Positions 8,223 through 17,066 of a DNA stretch of 46,679 nucleotides are shown piece after piece (position 1 is the first letter of the stretch; every line of letters begins with the position of its first letter). The notes beneath the pieces were generated by a model. It worked only from the letters and a program-made list of their open reading frames with translations, was not told the DNA's origin and made no database searches. The translations under genes and the position numbers were made by a program. This DNA is from DATLFI01 sp035524895. GTDB lineage: Bacteria; Acidobacteriota; Thermoanaerobaculia; Multivoradales; Multivoraceae. Where the stretch lies: positions 1-46,679 of the forward strand of contig DATLFI010000189.1 in the NCBI GenBank assembly GCA_035524895.1. The letters run 5' to 3'.

Positions 8223-8911
8223 CGCGTGGTCGTCGCTGGGTTGGTGGCACCGCCGGCCAGCTCCAGCGCACGCCGCACGTTACGCCGGGTGGCCTCGTCG
8301 TCGGCGCCCAGGAGCGGCGGCCCGATACCAAAGGCTTCAGCGCCCGCGGCCCGGTAGTCGGCGATCTCCTCCACGCCGTAGCCGCCGCTCGCCATCATCG
8401 GAATGTCTCCGAGCGGCTGGCGAAGGGCCCGTAGGTACGCCGGTCCGCCCACAGGCGGGAGCGGGAAGACCTTGACCACGTCCGCTCCCAGACAATGCGC
8501 TGCCACGACCTCCGTCGCCGTGAGCGCGCCCAGCACCAGGAACAGCCCCGCGTCCCGCGTCGCACCCGCCACGTCCGCGCTGCAGTTCGGCGTCACCACG
8601 AACTCGGTGCCGGCCTCGAGGGCTTGCGCGGCTCGCTCCTGCGTCGTCACCGTGCCCATGCCGAAGAAGGGCGGTCCCCCTTGCCCGCGTTCACGCAGCA
8701 GGGTGCGCACCAGGGACGGCGCTTCGGGTACGGTGAACGTGATCTCGATCAGCTCGAGCCCAGACTCCGCGAAGAGCAAGGCCTGCCGCTCTGCCTCGGC
8801 AAGGACGTTGGTGCGCACCACGGCGATGATCGGTTTCCGCCTCAGGGACTCTGCGATCACCGCGCGCAGGGTCTGCGGCGGGTCGGCCACGGGCGTTGCG
8901 GGTCGGCTCAT
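8219..8911 (-). CDS. eda: 2-dehydro-3-deoxyphosphogluconate / 4-hydroxy-2-oxoglutarate aldolase
   Basis: A 230-residue class I aldolase of the KDPG/KHG family, cleaving KDPG to pyruvate and glyceraldehyde 3-phosphate. Visible family positions are IIAVVRTN (R33), ELIEITFTVPEA (E56), FFGMGTVTT, FVVTPNCSADV and the Schiff-base lysine in GADVVKVFPL (K147). The glycine-rich phosphate site follows (MMASGGYGVEEI). The start is ATG 8911. It is first in a minus-strand unit, coupled through ATGA to the unknown 140-residue gene. No Edd or KDG kinase is in the window, so its exact pathway (Entner-Doudoroff or uronate breakdown) is open. Confidence 0.88.
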   Translation of the reverse strand: MSRPATPVADPPQTLRAVIAESLRRKPIIAVVRTNVLAEAERQALLFAESGLELIEITFTVPEAPSLVRTLLRERGQGGPPFFGMGTVTTQERAAQALEAGTEFVVTPNCSADVAGATRDAGLFLVLGALTATEVVAAHCLGADVVKVFPLPPVGGPAYLRALRQPLGDIPMMASGGYGVEEIADYRAAGAEAFGIGPPLLGADDEATRRNVRRALELAGGATNPATTTR

Positions 8912-9071
8912 CGGGCTTCGCGTCGGGAGGGACCCCAGCAGACGCAGGAGAGGGTCGAGACTCTATCATCGGCCCGCCCGCATCGGCGCTCGGGAGGCAC
9001 GTGGAGCGGGGCTCGACGGAAATCCGCAAGCTTCTTCCACTCCCGGTGGCACGCCATTGGAAGTGTCGAGA

Positions 9072-9090
9072 AGTCTAGAGTCACTAGACT
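9072..9090. promoter_or_regulatory. 7-bp palindrome upstream of small unknown gene
   Basis: AGTCTAG, a 5-base spacer AGTCA, then CTAGACT: a perfect inverted repeat 8-26 bases before the ATG at 9098. TTGGAA at 9057-9062 could be a -35 element. Size and place are those of a dimeric repressor operator; no regulator is assigned. Confidence 0.35.
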
Positions 9091-9097
9091 CACCCCT

Positions 9098-9466
9098 ATG
9101 GCGGGCCCGTACCCGCGTCGCCAGATCGGAGAACTGTTTGGTGTGGAGAGCACAGTGAGCCCAGAGCCGAGCCTGCACGCGCTGCTGATTTTCAGCGGCA
9201 CCGGACCGATCCTGCTGTTATCGACGTTTCCCGGAGCCGACGACCAGCGGTTGGTCGAGAAGCTTCGCTACAAGGGGATCGCCCGCTTCATCGCCTACGA
9301 GGTGTCGATCGACGCGGTGCGCCTGCGCTACGGCCACTCGTTCGATCGTGTGGTGGCGGACCTCGAGGGAGTCGAGGACGCTCGCGTGCTCGACTACAAC
9401 GGCCACCAGATCATGGCCACCTTCTCGCGTGACGAGCTCGGCGCACCGCTCCACATAGGCGAGTGA
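9098..9466 (+). CDS. Small protein of unknown function
   Basis: A protein of at most 122 residues. The ordered part begins at SLHALLIFSGTGPILLLST, continues through DQRLVEKLRYKGIARFIAYE and GHSFDRVVADLEGVEDARVL, and ends HIGE. It looks like a compact alpha/beta cytosolic domain; I do not recognise the family. Two starts are possible: ATG 9098, used here, has no ribosome-binding site and sits just after a palindrome; GTG 9155 has GGAGAG four bases upstream and would give 103 residues that include the whole ordered region. It is transcribed alone, convergent with maf. Confidence 0.7.
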   Translation: MAGPYPRRQIGELFGVESTVSPEPSLHALLIFSGTGPILLLSTFPGADDQRLVEKLRYKGIARFIAYEVSIDAVRLRYGHSFDRVVADLEGVEDARVLDYNGHQIMATFSRDELGAPLHIGE

Positions 9467-9474
9467 GCCGAACG

Positions 9475-9542
9475 AGCGCCGGGAAGCCCATCGGTTCGCA
9501 GCACCGGCCCGCAGAGGCGCGGCCCGCTGGCCGACCCGGCGC
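9475..9542. terminator. GC-rich inverted repeat between convergent genes
   Basis: GCGCCGGG at 9475-9482 pairs with CCCGGCGC at 9535-9542. The 104-bp convergent gap between the small unknown gene and maf contains no other candidate. The loop is long and there is no U-tract, so this is a weak call. Confidence 0.25.
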
Positions 9543-9570
9543 CTGGGGGCCCGCGCAGCGCTCTCACGCT

Positions 9571-10149
9571 CTACCCTGGCGAGAGCCAAGCCAGGAGGTC
9601 CTCGCCGAGCCGCTCGAACAGGTCGCGCAACGCGCCCAGCGGCAGGCCGACGACGTTGCTGTGGCTCCCGTAGCTGCCAGGCACGAACAGAGAGCCCAGA
9701 CCCTGGATCGCGTAGGCGCCTGCCTTGTCGATCCACTCACTGGACGCCACGTACCAGTCGATCTCGCGCGGCGTCATCGCGATCTCGACCTCGCTGCGCT
9801 CGACGAGCGACACGCACTCCAGCGCGCCATCGACTCGTCGCGCGAGCGCGACACCCGAGAGCACCTCGTGGCGGCGACCGGTCAGCGCTGTGAGCATCTC
9901 GCGGGCCTCCTCGGCGTGGCGCGGCTTGCCGAGGATGACGCCGTCGAGTACCACGGTCGTGTCGGCCCCGAGCACGAGCTCGCCAGGGCGGCAGTCCGTG
10001 CGTGCCTTGGCTTCGGCCAGACGTTGCACGTACGCCGCAGGATCCTCCCCCGGCAGCGTCGACTCGTCGAGATGCTGCGGCCTGACCTCGAGCTCTAGAC
10101 CGAGCTCCGAGAGGAGATGTCGGCGCCTCGGCGAACCCGAGGCGAGCAC
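9571..10149 (-). CDS. maf: Maf-type nucleoside triphosphate pyrophosphatase
   Basis: About 192 residues, the usual Maf length. Maf proteins hydrolyse non-canonical or UTP/dTTP-type nucleotides and affect septum formation. Hallmarks are LASGSPRRRHLLSELG at the N-terminus, the LGADTTVVLDG and GKPRHAEEAREML block, HEVLSGVAL and DKAGAYAIQGLGS. The start is uncertain: GTG 10149 begins directly at the conserved VLASGSPRR but has no ribosome-binding site, whereas GGAGGAG lies 9 bases before an in-frame CTG at 10170. It follows the second VWFA gene by about 60 bp on the same strand and probably shares its transcript. Confidence 0.88.
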   Translation of the reverse strand: MLASGSPRRRHLLSELGLELEVRPQHLDESTLPGEDPAAYVQRLAEAKARTDCRPGELVLGADTTVVLDGVILGKPRHAEEAREMLTALTGRRHEVLSGVALARRVDGALECVSLVERSEVEIAMTPREIDWYVASSEWIDKAGAYAIQGLGSLFVPGSYGSHSNVVGLPLGALRDLFERLGEDLLAWLSPG

Positions 10150-10190
10150 GAAGCGGCGACGCGAGCCCAGCGCGCGACTCTCCTCCGAAG

Positions 10191-10218
10191 CACTGTTCAG
10201 GGGCGCACTCTTCAGGGG
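10191..10218 (+). repeat. Imperfect 15-bp tandem duplication over the stop of the second VWFA gene
   Basis: CACTGTTCAGGGG and CACTCTTCAGGGG are offset by 15 bases with 12 of 13 identical. The second copy contains the TGA stop codon (minus strand) of the VWFA gene, and the first lies in the gap before maf. Confidence 0.55.
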
Positions 10219-12806
10219 TAGTAGCCGCGCATGGTGCGCGCCTTGAGACCGCGCTCGACGCGCAGGTCCACCGTGCGGAAACCGTCGCCCGGACGGCCGT
10301 CGCCGTCCGACTGGTAGGCGATCAGGTACTGCGAGCGCAGCTCCTGCTGGATGGAGCCGTACACCGCAGGCAGCTCGCGCACACTGTCCACGAAGGAGCA
10401 GCGCCCACCCGTCTCCTCGCACAGGCGGGTCAGGCGGCTGCGAACGTCGACGTCGCGGTAGTCGATGCCGAGCCCGATGGCATAGATCGCCACTCGTGAG
10501 TGCCGCGCGAACTCGAGCACCTCCTCGTAGCGGTACTGGCTCCTCGAGTCCTCGCCGTCGGTGAGCAGGATCAGCGCCCGCTTGCCCTTGAGCCCGTGGA
10601 AGTAGAACAACGCCTGGATGAGGCTGTCGTAGAGCGCGGTCTCGCCCTCGGCGACCAGGTCCGCAAGTCCACCCGCGAGGAGCTCGACGCTGTTGGTGAA
10701 CCCGACCACGAGCTGGTAGGTGTCGTTGAACGTCATCAGGCAGGCGCGGTCCCGCTCGGTGATGACCTGCTCGAAGAAGTGGAGCGCGGCCTCGCGCGCC
10801 TCCACCAGCCGATCGACCATCGAGGTGGAGAGATCGAGAATCACACCCGCGTGCACCGGCAGGTCACGCACCAGCTCGAACCGGCGAATCGCCTGGTCTC
10901 GGCCGTCCTCTAGCACGCGAAACTCCTCGGCGGTCAGACCCTCGACCGGTCGTCCGCGTCGATCGCTGACCGTGGTGTACAGCTCGACGAAGTTCACGTC
11001 GAGGTGCTCCACCTCGTCGGGTGCGTTCACGAACACGATGTCTTCGACGCTGGCTCCGTTCTCCAGCCAGCCGACGGCTCGCACGTAGCCGAGGGGCAGG
11101 TCGGAGGGCACTGCGATCGGCTGCACGAAAGGAGGCTGGTACAGCGTCGCCACCAGAGTCTCGTTGAGGAAGAACTCGACCCGGTCGAGCCGCTCGAGAC
11201 GCGGCACCTCGACCTCCGCGGCCGCGCGCACCACACCGTGGTAGCTGCCGCCCCGCCGCGGCTCCACCAGCCGGAGGCCGAAGCGATGGGGTCCGGCGTT
11301 GAGCTCTACCTGGTCGGCCGCCAACTCGCTGCCGTCGGCGGCGTAGGCGATTGCCCTCACGACGTGTCGGCGAGGCACGCGGCCGACGTCGAGCTCGACA
11401 TCGAAGGGCGCCCGCGCCTTCGACAGCAGCGGTTGTCCGTTGAGCTCGAACCCGACCCTGGCGATGCCCTCTCCCTCGGCCAGCGCGTTGACGCGGATAC
11501 GCCCCACCGCCAGATCGCCGCTCGGTCCACGCAGACGCACCACCGGCTCGCTGGGGAGCACCGCGGCCGCACTCGGCGAGGGCGCGCCGGCGTCGTCACC
11601 CTTCAGATCCAGACCGAGGCCGCTCCCCGGCGATGTCGCCGCGTGGTCTACGGGGCGCGCCGGTACCGAGAACGTGGTGTCGGCGCGGAACACGGTCTCG
11701 GCGAGGAGGTCCTGCACCCTCAGCACCATGCGGTACTCGCCGGGCCGCAGGAAGCGCTCGACGATCACCGGCAGATGCTCCCCGGCCGCGATCCGGCCGC
11801 CCGCTGGGTCGCTCGCGGCTGGGCCCGGGGCGAGCGGCAGGTCGAAGCGATAGCGGAAGCTGTCGAAGAGCTCTTCGCCGCGCACCACCTCGCCGTCGAC
11901 CAGCAGGCTCACCGCTCGTCGGCCTCCGCGCTCGTGACTCGTCACGTCCGAGGCGACCAGCCCGATCGCGGCCTGGACCACGGTGCGGCTCTGGTGGCGC
12001 CCGGGATAGGTCACGTCGATGGCCACCGGCTGCGCCTCGACGCCATCGGGCAGCTCGGTGGATCGAGCCAGGAAGCTCTTGGCCCACTCGTCGTTGGGCG
12101 CCGGCAACCACTCGCCGCGGCGGCTCCAGTCGGGCGAGATCGACATCGCCGCCATCAGCTCCTCGCCGCGCGAGCATTCCTGCTGGATCTCGAGCGCCGC
12201 CTCGTGGTCGCCCAGCGCGGTGCTCCAGACGACCAGCGAGCGCAGGCCCTCGCTCGGCGACCACAGGTGGAAGCGGGCGCCCCTGCGTACGAACACCGCG
12301 GAGAACTCGTGGGGGACCAGCGGGGAGCGCGCGTAGCGCCACACCTCGAGCTCCCGAAGGCGCTCGCACGGTGCGGCGAGCGTGCTCTGCGCCGGACCGT
12401 GCAGCAGCAGGAAGCGCGCGCGCGCGTCCTCGAGGTCGGGATAGCGCTCCTGCGCGATCTGGAGATGGACCTCCCAGCGGTCGAGGAGCTCGTTGCGCGG
12501 CGTTTCGGGAAAAGGATCCCGCACTCGCCAGAAGCGGCGCACGAATTCGTCGCGCCGGTAGTCCGCCGAGAGCGCGAGGAACACCTCGCGCTCGGTCGGC
12601 GTGATCAGCTGGTCGACCTGCTGTAGGAAGCTCTCGTGGCGAGGCGCGAGCGTTCGTGTCGGGTCCGCGGTCGCCGGTTCCGTCGCCAGCTCGATGGCTT
12701 TCTTGTTGGCAACGCGTGTGCCAGACCCGGCGTCGGACGGCTGGAGCGCCAGGAGGATGCCGACGATGAACTGCAGCGCGAGGAAGTGCGCTGCACGCGC
12801 ACGCAT
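10212..12806 (-). CDS. Secreted GWxTD-type / VWFA-related Acidobacterial domain protein (paralogue 2)
   Basis: An 864-residue exported protein. Residues 1-27 form a signal peptide (HFLALQFIVGILLALQPSDA). About 70-220 is a GWxTD-like region: RRDEFVRRFWRVRDPFPETP, then ERYPDLEDARARFLLLHGPA. A middle part of beta-sandwich repeats includes PIAVPSDLPLGYVRAVGWL. The C-terminal 240 residues are a von Willebrand A domain with a MIDAS: HAGVILDLSTSM (DxSxS), GETALYDSL and ILLTDGEDSRS. It ends RTMRGYYP, as its paralogue ends KAISGYYP. It is 63 bp after that paralogue and ahead of maf. Ligand binding through the metal site is likely; the partner is unknown. Confidence 0.85.
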   Translation of the reverse strand: MRARAAHFLALQFIVGILLALQPSDAGSGTRVANKKAIELATEPATADPTRTLAPRHESFLQQVDQLITPTEREVFLALSADYRRDEFVRRFWRVRDPFPETPRNELLDRWEVHLQIAQERYPDLEDARARFLLLHGPAQSTLAAPCERLRELEVWRYARSPLVPHEFSAVFVRRGARFHLWSPSEGLRSLVVWSTALGDHEAALEIQQECSRGEELMAAMSISPDWSRRGEWLPAPNDEWAKSFLARSTELPDGVEAQPVAIDVTYPGRHQSRTVVQAAIGLVASDVTSHERGGRRAVSLLVDGEVVRGEELFDSFRYRFDLPLAPGPAASDPAGGRIAAGEHLPVIVERFLRPGEYRMVLRVQDLLAETVFRADTTFSVPARPVDHAATSPGSGLGLDLKGDDAGAPSPSAAAVLPSEPVVRLRGPSGDLAVGRIRVNALAEGEGIARVGFELNGQPLLSKARAPFDVELDVGRVPRRHVVRAIAYAADGSELAADQVELNAGPHRFGLRLVEPRRGGSYHGVVRAAAEVEVPRLERLDRVEFFLNETLVATLYQPPFVQPIAVPSDLPLGYVRAVGWLENGASVEDIVFVNAPDEVEHLDVNFVELYTTVSDRRGRPVEGLTAEEFRVLEDGRDQAIRRFELVRDLPVHAGVILDLSTSMVDRLVEAREAALHFFEQVITERDRACLMTFNDTYQLVVGFTNSVELLAGGLADLVAEGETALYDSLIQALFYFHGLKGKRALILLTDGEDSRSQYRYEEVLEFARHSRVAIYAIGLGIDYRDVDVRSRLTRLCEETGGRCSFVDSVRELPAVYGSIQQELRSQYLIAYQSDGDGRPGDGFRTVDLRVERGLKARTMRGYYP

Positions 12807-12869
12807 GCAGGTATCGTAGCAGAGGGCTTGCTGCCGGAGGCGCCGTGCGGCGTCGCCGAGGCATCGCCG

Positions 12870-15554
12870 CTACGGGTAGTATCCCGAGATCGCCTTTACC
12901 TGCACGGCGGGGCGTGTCGTGCTCACCACCACGGAGCGGAACTGTCCGTCGGGCCTGCTGTTGGTCGACTGGTAGGTGATCAGGTAGCGCGAGCGCAGCT
13001 CGGCCTGGATCTGCTCGTAGACGCTCGCGAGCTGGTCGGCGTTGTCGATGAAGAAGCTGCGACCGCCGGTCGTGGCCGCGAGCTGGTCGAGCGCCTTCTT
13101 GGCCTGGCCTCCGCCACGGCGATCGAGCGAGAGGCCGATGGCGTAGATCGCCACGCCGGCACGACGCGCGTACTCGATCGTGTCCTCGAAGTTGAATCGG
13201 CTGCTCTCGTCCTTGCCGTCGGAGAGCAGCAGGATGGCCCGTTGACCGCGAATGCCGTTGAGCAGGTACAGGCCGAAGAACAGCGAGTCGTGCAGCGCGG
13301 TCCCGCGCTCGGCCTTCAAGCCGGCCAGGCCACCGGCGAGGGCGGTGATGTCGTTGGTGAAGTCGACGGCCAAGTGTGGATGATCGTTGAAGGTCACCAG
13401 GGCCGCGCGGTCCTTTGACGTGATCGCCTTCTGCAGGAACCCGAGCGCCGCGTCACGGGTGCTCACCAGGTCCTGGGCCATGGAAGCGGAGACGTCGATC
13501 ATCACCTGCACGTGAACCGGCAGGTCGCTGACGCGCTCGAAGCGCTGGATCTCTTGCGGCAACTTGTCCTCGAGCACCGCGACCTCGTGGCGCTCGAGGT
13601 CGAGCTGCGGCCTGCCCTGCTTGTCGAGCACGCTGGCATAGAGCTCGACATACTGGACCTCGACGTTCTCGAGGTAGTCGGGTGCGTTGACGTACACCAG
13701 GTCGCTGGTCGAGTTGCCATCGGGGAGGTAGACCACAGCTTGCAGGTAGCCGAGCTCGGGGGTGTCCGGCAGCGTCACCTTTTGGTCCCACGGCTCCTGG
13801 TACAGCGTCGCGAGCAGGGATTCGTTGTAGAGGAGCTCGACCCGTTCGGCCAGCGCGCCCTCGGGGGTCTTCACGTCCAAACGCACGTCGACAGTGCCAC
13901 TCACCTTGCCCTCCGGGCGCGGCTCGACGAACCGCACCGCGAAGATGTTGCGGCCGGCGTTGAGCCGAAGCTCGTCCGAGGCGATTTCCTTGCCGGTCGC
14001 GTCGTGCGCCGTCACCCGCAGCGTCTGCGCGCGCGGCACGCGACCGAGGTCGAGCTCGACGGAGAACGGCGGGTTGCGCCGCCTGAACAGCGGGTCGCCG
14101 TCGAGCTCGAAGCGGACCTCGGCAATCTCGTCGCCAGTGGTGAGGGTGTCGAAGCGCACCATGCCGGTGTGCATGTAGCCCTGCGGCTCGACGATCTGGA
14201 GCGTAGTGCGGTCCACACCGAGCGTCGCCACCGCCTCCTCGAGGATGCGCCGGTCCTCGGAGTCCGCCGGCAGGTTGGCCGTGGTGGCGACCAGCGGCAC
14301 CTCGAGCTCCTGCTCCTCCCGGTAGACCCGGCTCGAGTTGAGATCCTCCACCTTGACTACCACGCGGTAAGAGCCCGGCCGCAGGCGCCGTTCGAACAAC
14401 AGGGGGATCTGGTCTCCGGCGATCCCGGCGGCGGGGAAGTCGAAGCGATAGCGGAAGCTCTCGAAGAGCTTCTGCCCCTCCTCGCGGGGAGCCAGCACCT
14501 CGCCCGTGAGCAGGAAGTTGAACGAGCGCGCCTCCGCCAGCTCCGCGGTGCCGACATCGGCGACAGCCAAGGTGACCTGGCCCTCGACCACGGTGCGGGT
14601 CTGGTGGCGCGCCGGATAGCGCACCGTCAGCTCACCAGGCAGCTCCGCGGCTCCCTCGGGCAGATCGGTCGAGTACGACGCGAAGGTCTCGACCCACTCG
14701 GGTGAAGGGTTCTCCTTCGGCCGCTCGATCTTGGCGAGCAGCATGTCGTACTCCATCGGTCGCGACAGGGCGCGCGAGATCGCCGCGGCCACGATGTCGC
14801 CGTCACGACAGGTGTAGATGTCCTGCAGGATGTCCTGGAAGTTACCCGAGCCTGAGGCGCCCACGAAGTCGAACAGGTCGCTGGTCGGATCGGTCGGCCG
14901 CCATAGCGTCCAGCGCTGCATGTTGTAGCGCCGCACGAAGATCAGGAAGAACTCGTGGCCAACGTTCTCGCTCCGCCGGTAGTACCAGACCTCCAGGGGA
15001 TAGACCACTGTGGTGCAACTGAACTCGATGCGGGCGTCGGGCGAGCCGTTCAGCAACAGATAGCGCGAGCGCTGGTCCTCGACGGATCCGAACACCTGGG
15101 TCGCGTAGCTCAGGCGTTCGTACCAGCGCTCCCGGAACTCGTTGCGGCTACTGTCCGGATACGGGTCGCGGATGCGCCAGAAGCGCTCGATGAACGCGTC
15201 GCGTTGGTAGTCCTGGTCGATCTCGAGGAACGCCGCGCGCTCCGCTTCGCTGATCAGGAGGTCGACCTCGACGAGCCACTGGCGGTGCTCCGGTGGCAAG
15301 GCGGCGACCAGCGATTCGATCTCCTTGCGCGAGAGCTTCTCGCGCTTCCGTTGCTTCCGGGCATCGCCCGTCGTCTCCGCTTCGGCCGCAGGCACCGCCG
15401 GTGGCGGCGCGTCCGCGGTCGCGGCCCCTGGGGGCGGCGCGGGGTCCTGCGCGAAGGCGAGCCCGCCGCCGGCGGCTAGCGACAACAGCACGAGCAGCGC
15501 CAGCAGGGGAGCGGGAGCAGCGACTCGACTCTCTTCTTGGGGCTCTGGTGACAC
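12870..15554 (-). CDS. Secreted GWxTD-type / VWFA-related Acidobacterial domain protein (paralogue 1)
   Basis: An 894-residue paralogue of the next gene with the same architecture. The order is signal peptide (PLLALLVLLSLAAGGGLAFA), Pro/Ala-rich linker, GWxTD-like domain (YQRDAFIERFWRIRDPYPDS, then EDQRSRYLLLNGSPD), beta-sandwich middle, and VWFA domain with VMIDVSASM (DxSxS), RGTALHDSL and LLLSDGKDESSR. A GTG start at 15554 (VSPEPQEESRVAAPAP) is inferred as the closest start that keeps the whole signal peptide; there is no strong ribosome-binding site. Upstream sequence in the frame runs under the divergent nifS gene. The pair looks like a recent duplication that has diverged mostly at the N-terminus. 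Confidence 0.85.
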   Translation of the reverse strand: MSPEPQEESRVAAPAPLLALLVLLSLAAGGGLAFAQDPAPPPGAATADAPPPAVPAAEAETTGDARKQRKREKLSRKEIESLVAALPPEHRQWLVEVDLLISEAERAAFLEIDQDYQRDAFIERFWRIRDPYPDSSRNEFRERWYERLSYATQVFGSVEDQRSRYLLLNGSPDARIEFSCTTVVYPLEVWYYRRSENVGHEFFLIFVRRYNMQRWTLWRPTDPTSDLFDFVGASGSGNFQDILQDIYTCRDGDIVAAAISRALSRPMEYDMLLAKIERPKENPSPEWVETFASYSTDLPEGAAELPGELTVRYPARHQTRTVVEGQVTLAVADVGTAELAEARSFNFLLTGEVLAPREEGQKLFESFRYRFDFPAAGIAGDQIPLLFERRLRPGSYRVVVKVEDLNSSRVYREEQELEVPLVATTANLPADSEDRRILEEAVATLGVDRTTLQIVEPQGYMHTGMVRFDTLTTGDEIAEVRFELDGDPLFRRRNPPFSVELDLGRVPRAQTLRVTAHDATGKEIASDELRLNAGRNIFAVRFVEPRPEGKVSGTVDVRLDVKTPEGALAERVELLYNESLLATLYQEPWDQKVTLPDTPELGYLQAVVYLPDGNSTSDLVYVNAPDYLENVEVQYVELYASVLDKQGRPQLDLERHEVAVLEDKLPQEIQRFERVSDLPVHVQVMIDVSASMAQDLVSTRDAALGFLQKAITSKDRAALVTFNDHPHLAVDFTNDITALAGGLAGLKAERGTALHDSLFFGLYLLNGIRGQRAILLLSDGKDESSRFNFEDTIEYARRAGVAIYAIGLSLDRRGGGQAKKALDQLAATTGGRSFFIDNADQLASVYEQIQAELRSRYLITYQSTNSRPDGQFRSVVVSTTRPAVQVKAISGYYP

Positions 15555-15875
15555 CGTGCGACCTGCTGCGTCGTTCTCTGCGTCCCCGAGCCTACCCGCC
15601 CCGGTGGGGTGTTCCTGCCGGCAAGCCGGGCCGAGGCGCCTTGCGAGGTTACAATGACTTGTTCGGGTGTCGCTGCGCGGCGTGCTCTTTGGGTGGGCGG
15701 CTGCGTGCGCCGGTGTGGTACCGGGGTCCGCTGTGGGAGCACCGCCGCCGCGAGGGTCCGGACGCCGTCCGTGACCGACGGAGTCGCCTGGACCGACAAC
15801 ACGGCGGTCGCAACGGTCTATTTCGTCCCATTCCCTGAGACCATCCAAAGAGGGCGCCCGGCCCCCAGGATCACC
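15555..15875 (+). other. 321-bp divergent region with probable nifS leader
   Basis: A TACAAT box at 15650-15655 would start a transcript about 214 bases before the nifS start codon. The leader contains small hairpins (CCGGT/ACCGG; CGGAC GCC GTCCG) and ends with AGGA at 15867-15870, the ribosome-binding site of nifS. No coding sequence is convincing here and no known riboswitch was recognised. The minus-strand VWFA gene also needs a promoter in this gap, but none stands out. Confidence 0.3.
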
Positions 15876-17066
15876 TTGGCTCATTCCGCCTACTTCGATC
15901 ACAACGCCACCACTCCGGTCGACCCGCGGGTCGCGGAGGTCATGGTGGAGTGGCTGGGAGCGCGCCACGGCAACCCGTCCTCAGCGCACCGTTACGGCCA
16001 GGCAGCTCGGGAGGCGGTCGAGAGTGCGCGCGCCGAAGTGGCGCGGTTGCTGCAGGCGGCGCCGCAGGAAGTCGTCTTCACGGCCTCGGGCACCGAGGCG
16101 AACAACGCGGTCCTGCGCGCCCTCTTCGAGGGCTTCGGCGGGCACCTCGTGCTGAGCGGCTTCGAGCATCCCTCGGTCGAGACGACCGCCTCTTGGCTCG
16201 CCGCTCGAGGCGTGGACGTGGCTCGGGTAGCGCCTCGGCCGCACGGTTGCGTCGAGGCCGGCGACCTGCTGGCGCAAGTGAGGCCGGACACCCGCCTGGT
16301 GGCGTTGATGCTGGCCAACAACGAGCTGGGCACCATCCAGCCGGTCGAAGAGGTGGCCCGGCGGTGCCGAGATCTCGGCGTTCCGGTTCTGTGCGACGCG
16401 GTGCAGGCAGCGGGCAAGGTGGCAATCGACGTGGTAGCGCTGGGTGTCGACTACCTCACGGTCGGCGCGCACAAGTTCCACGGACCGTTGGGCGCCGCCG
16501 CGCTATGGCTGCGGCAGGGTGCTCGCTTCGCACCGCTGCTCTTGGGCGGGTCGCAGGAGAGCCGGGTGCGAGCGGGTACCGAGAACGTGCCCGCGATCGT
16601 CGGCTTCGGCCGAGCCGCCGCTCTCGCTGCCGAGGAGCTCGGGGATCGCTCCCGCAGCCTCGCGCGCCTGCGCGACCGGTTCGAAGCCGCGGTGCTCCGC
16701 GAGATCCCCGGCGCTGTGGTGCATGGAGCTGCGCGCCCTCGCCTGCCGAACACCAGCAGCGTGCGCTTCGCCGGCATCGACGCGCATGCCCTGCTGATCC
16801 GACTCGATCTCCGCGGCTACGCGGTCTCGACCGGCGCTGCCTGCGCCTCGGGAGTGGTCGAGCCCAGCCGGACACTCGCGGCGCTCGGTCTGTCGGCGCC
16901 GGAGGCAAAAGGCACGTTGCGCGTCAGCTTCGGGATCACCAACACCGAGGCCGCGGTCGACTCCCTCCTGCCGGTGCTGGCTCAGGAGGTGGCGGCGCTG
17001 CGGCACGAGGCCGCCGGCGCGGCGATCGCCGCCTCGACTCGCGTCGCCGCGGGGAGCGTCGCGTGA
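15876..17066 (+). CDS. nifS: Cysteine desulfurase (NifS/IscS type)
   Basis: A 396-residue PLP enzyme of aminotransferase class V that takes sulfur from cysteine to a persulfide. Visible residues: YFDHNATTPVDPRV at the N-terminus, SGTEANNAV (cofactor phosphate), HPSVETTA, the PLP lysine in VGAHKFHGP (K200) and the persulfide cysteine in STGAACASGVVEPSRTL (C323). The start is TTG 15876, five bases after AGGA; it puts the N-terminus right before the conserved FDHNATT. Its stop overlaps the GTG of mnmA. With mnmA next and no IscU, sulfur delivery to tRNA thiolation is the likely job here. Confidence 0.93.
   Translation: MAHSAYFDHNATTPVDPRVAEVMVEWLGARHGNPSSAHRYGQAAREAVESARAEVARLLQAAPQEVVFTASGTEANNAVLRALFEGFGGHLVLSGFEHPSVETTASWLAARGVDVARVAPRPHGCVEAGDLLAQVRPDTRLVALMLANNELGTIQPVEEVARRCRDLGVPVLCDAVQAAGKVAIDVVALGVDYLTVGAHKFHGPLGAAALWLRQGARFAPLLLGGSQESRVRAGTENVPAIVGFGRAAALAAEELGDRSRSLARLRDRFEAAVLREIPGAVVHGAARPRLPNTSSVRFAGIDAHALLIRLDLRGYAVSTGAACASGVVEPSRTLAALGLSAPEAKGTLRVSFGITNTEAAVDSLLPVLAQEVAALRHEAAGAAIAASTRVAAGSVA

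Noticed and set aside
15609..15875. N-terminal extension of the cysteine desulfurase to ATG 15609
   Set aside because: The extension is low-complexity and overlaps the promoter region; TTG 15876 has a ribosome-binding site and sits next to the conserved N-terminus.
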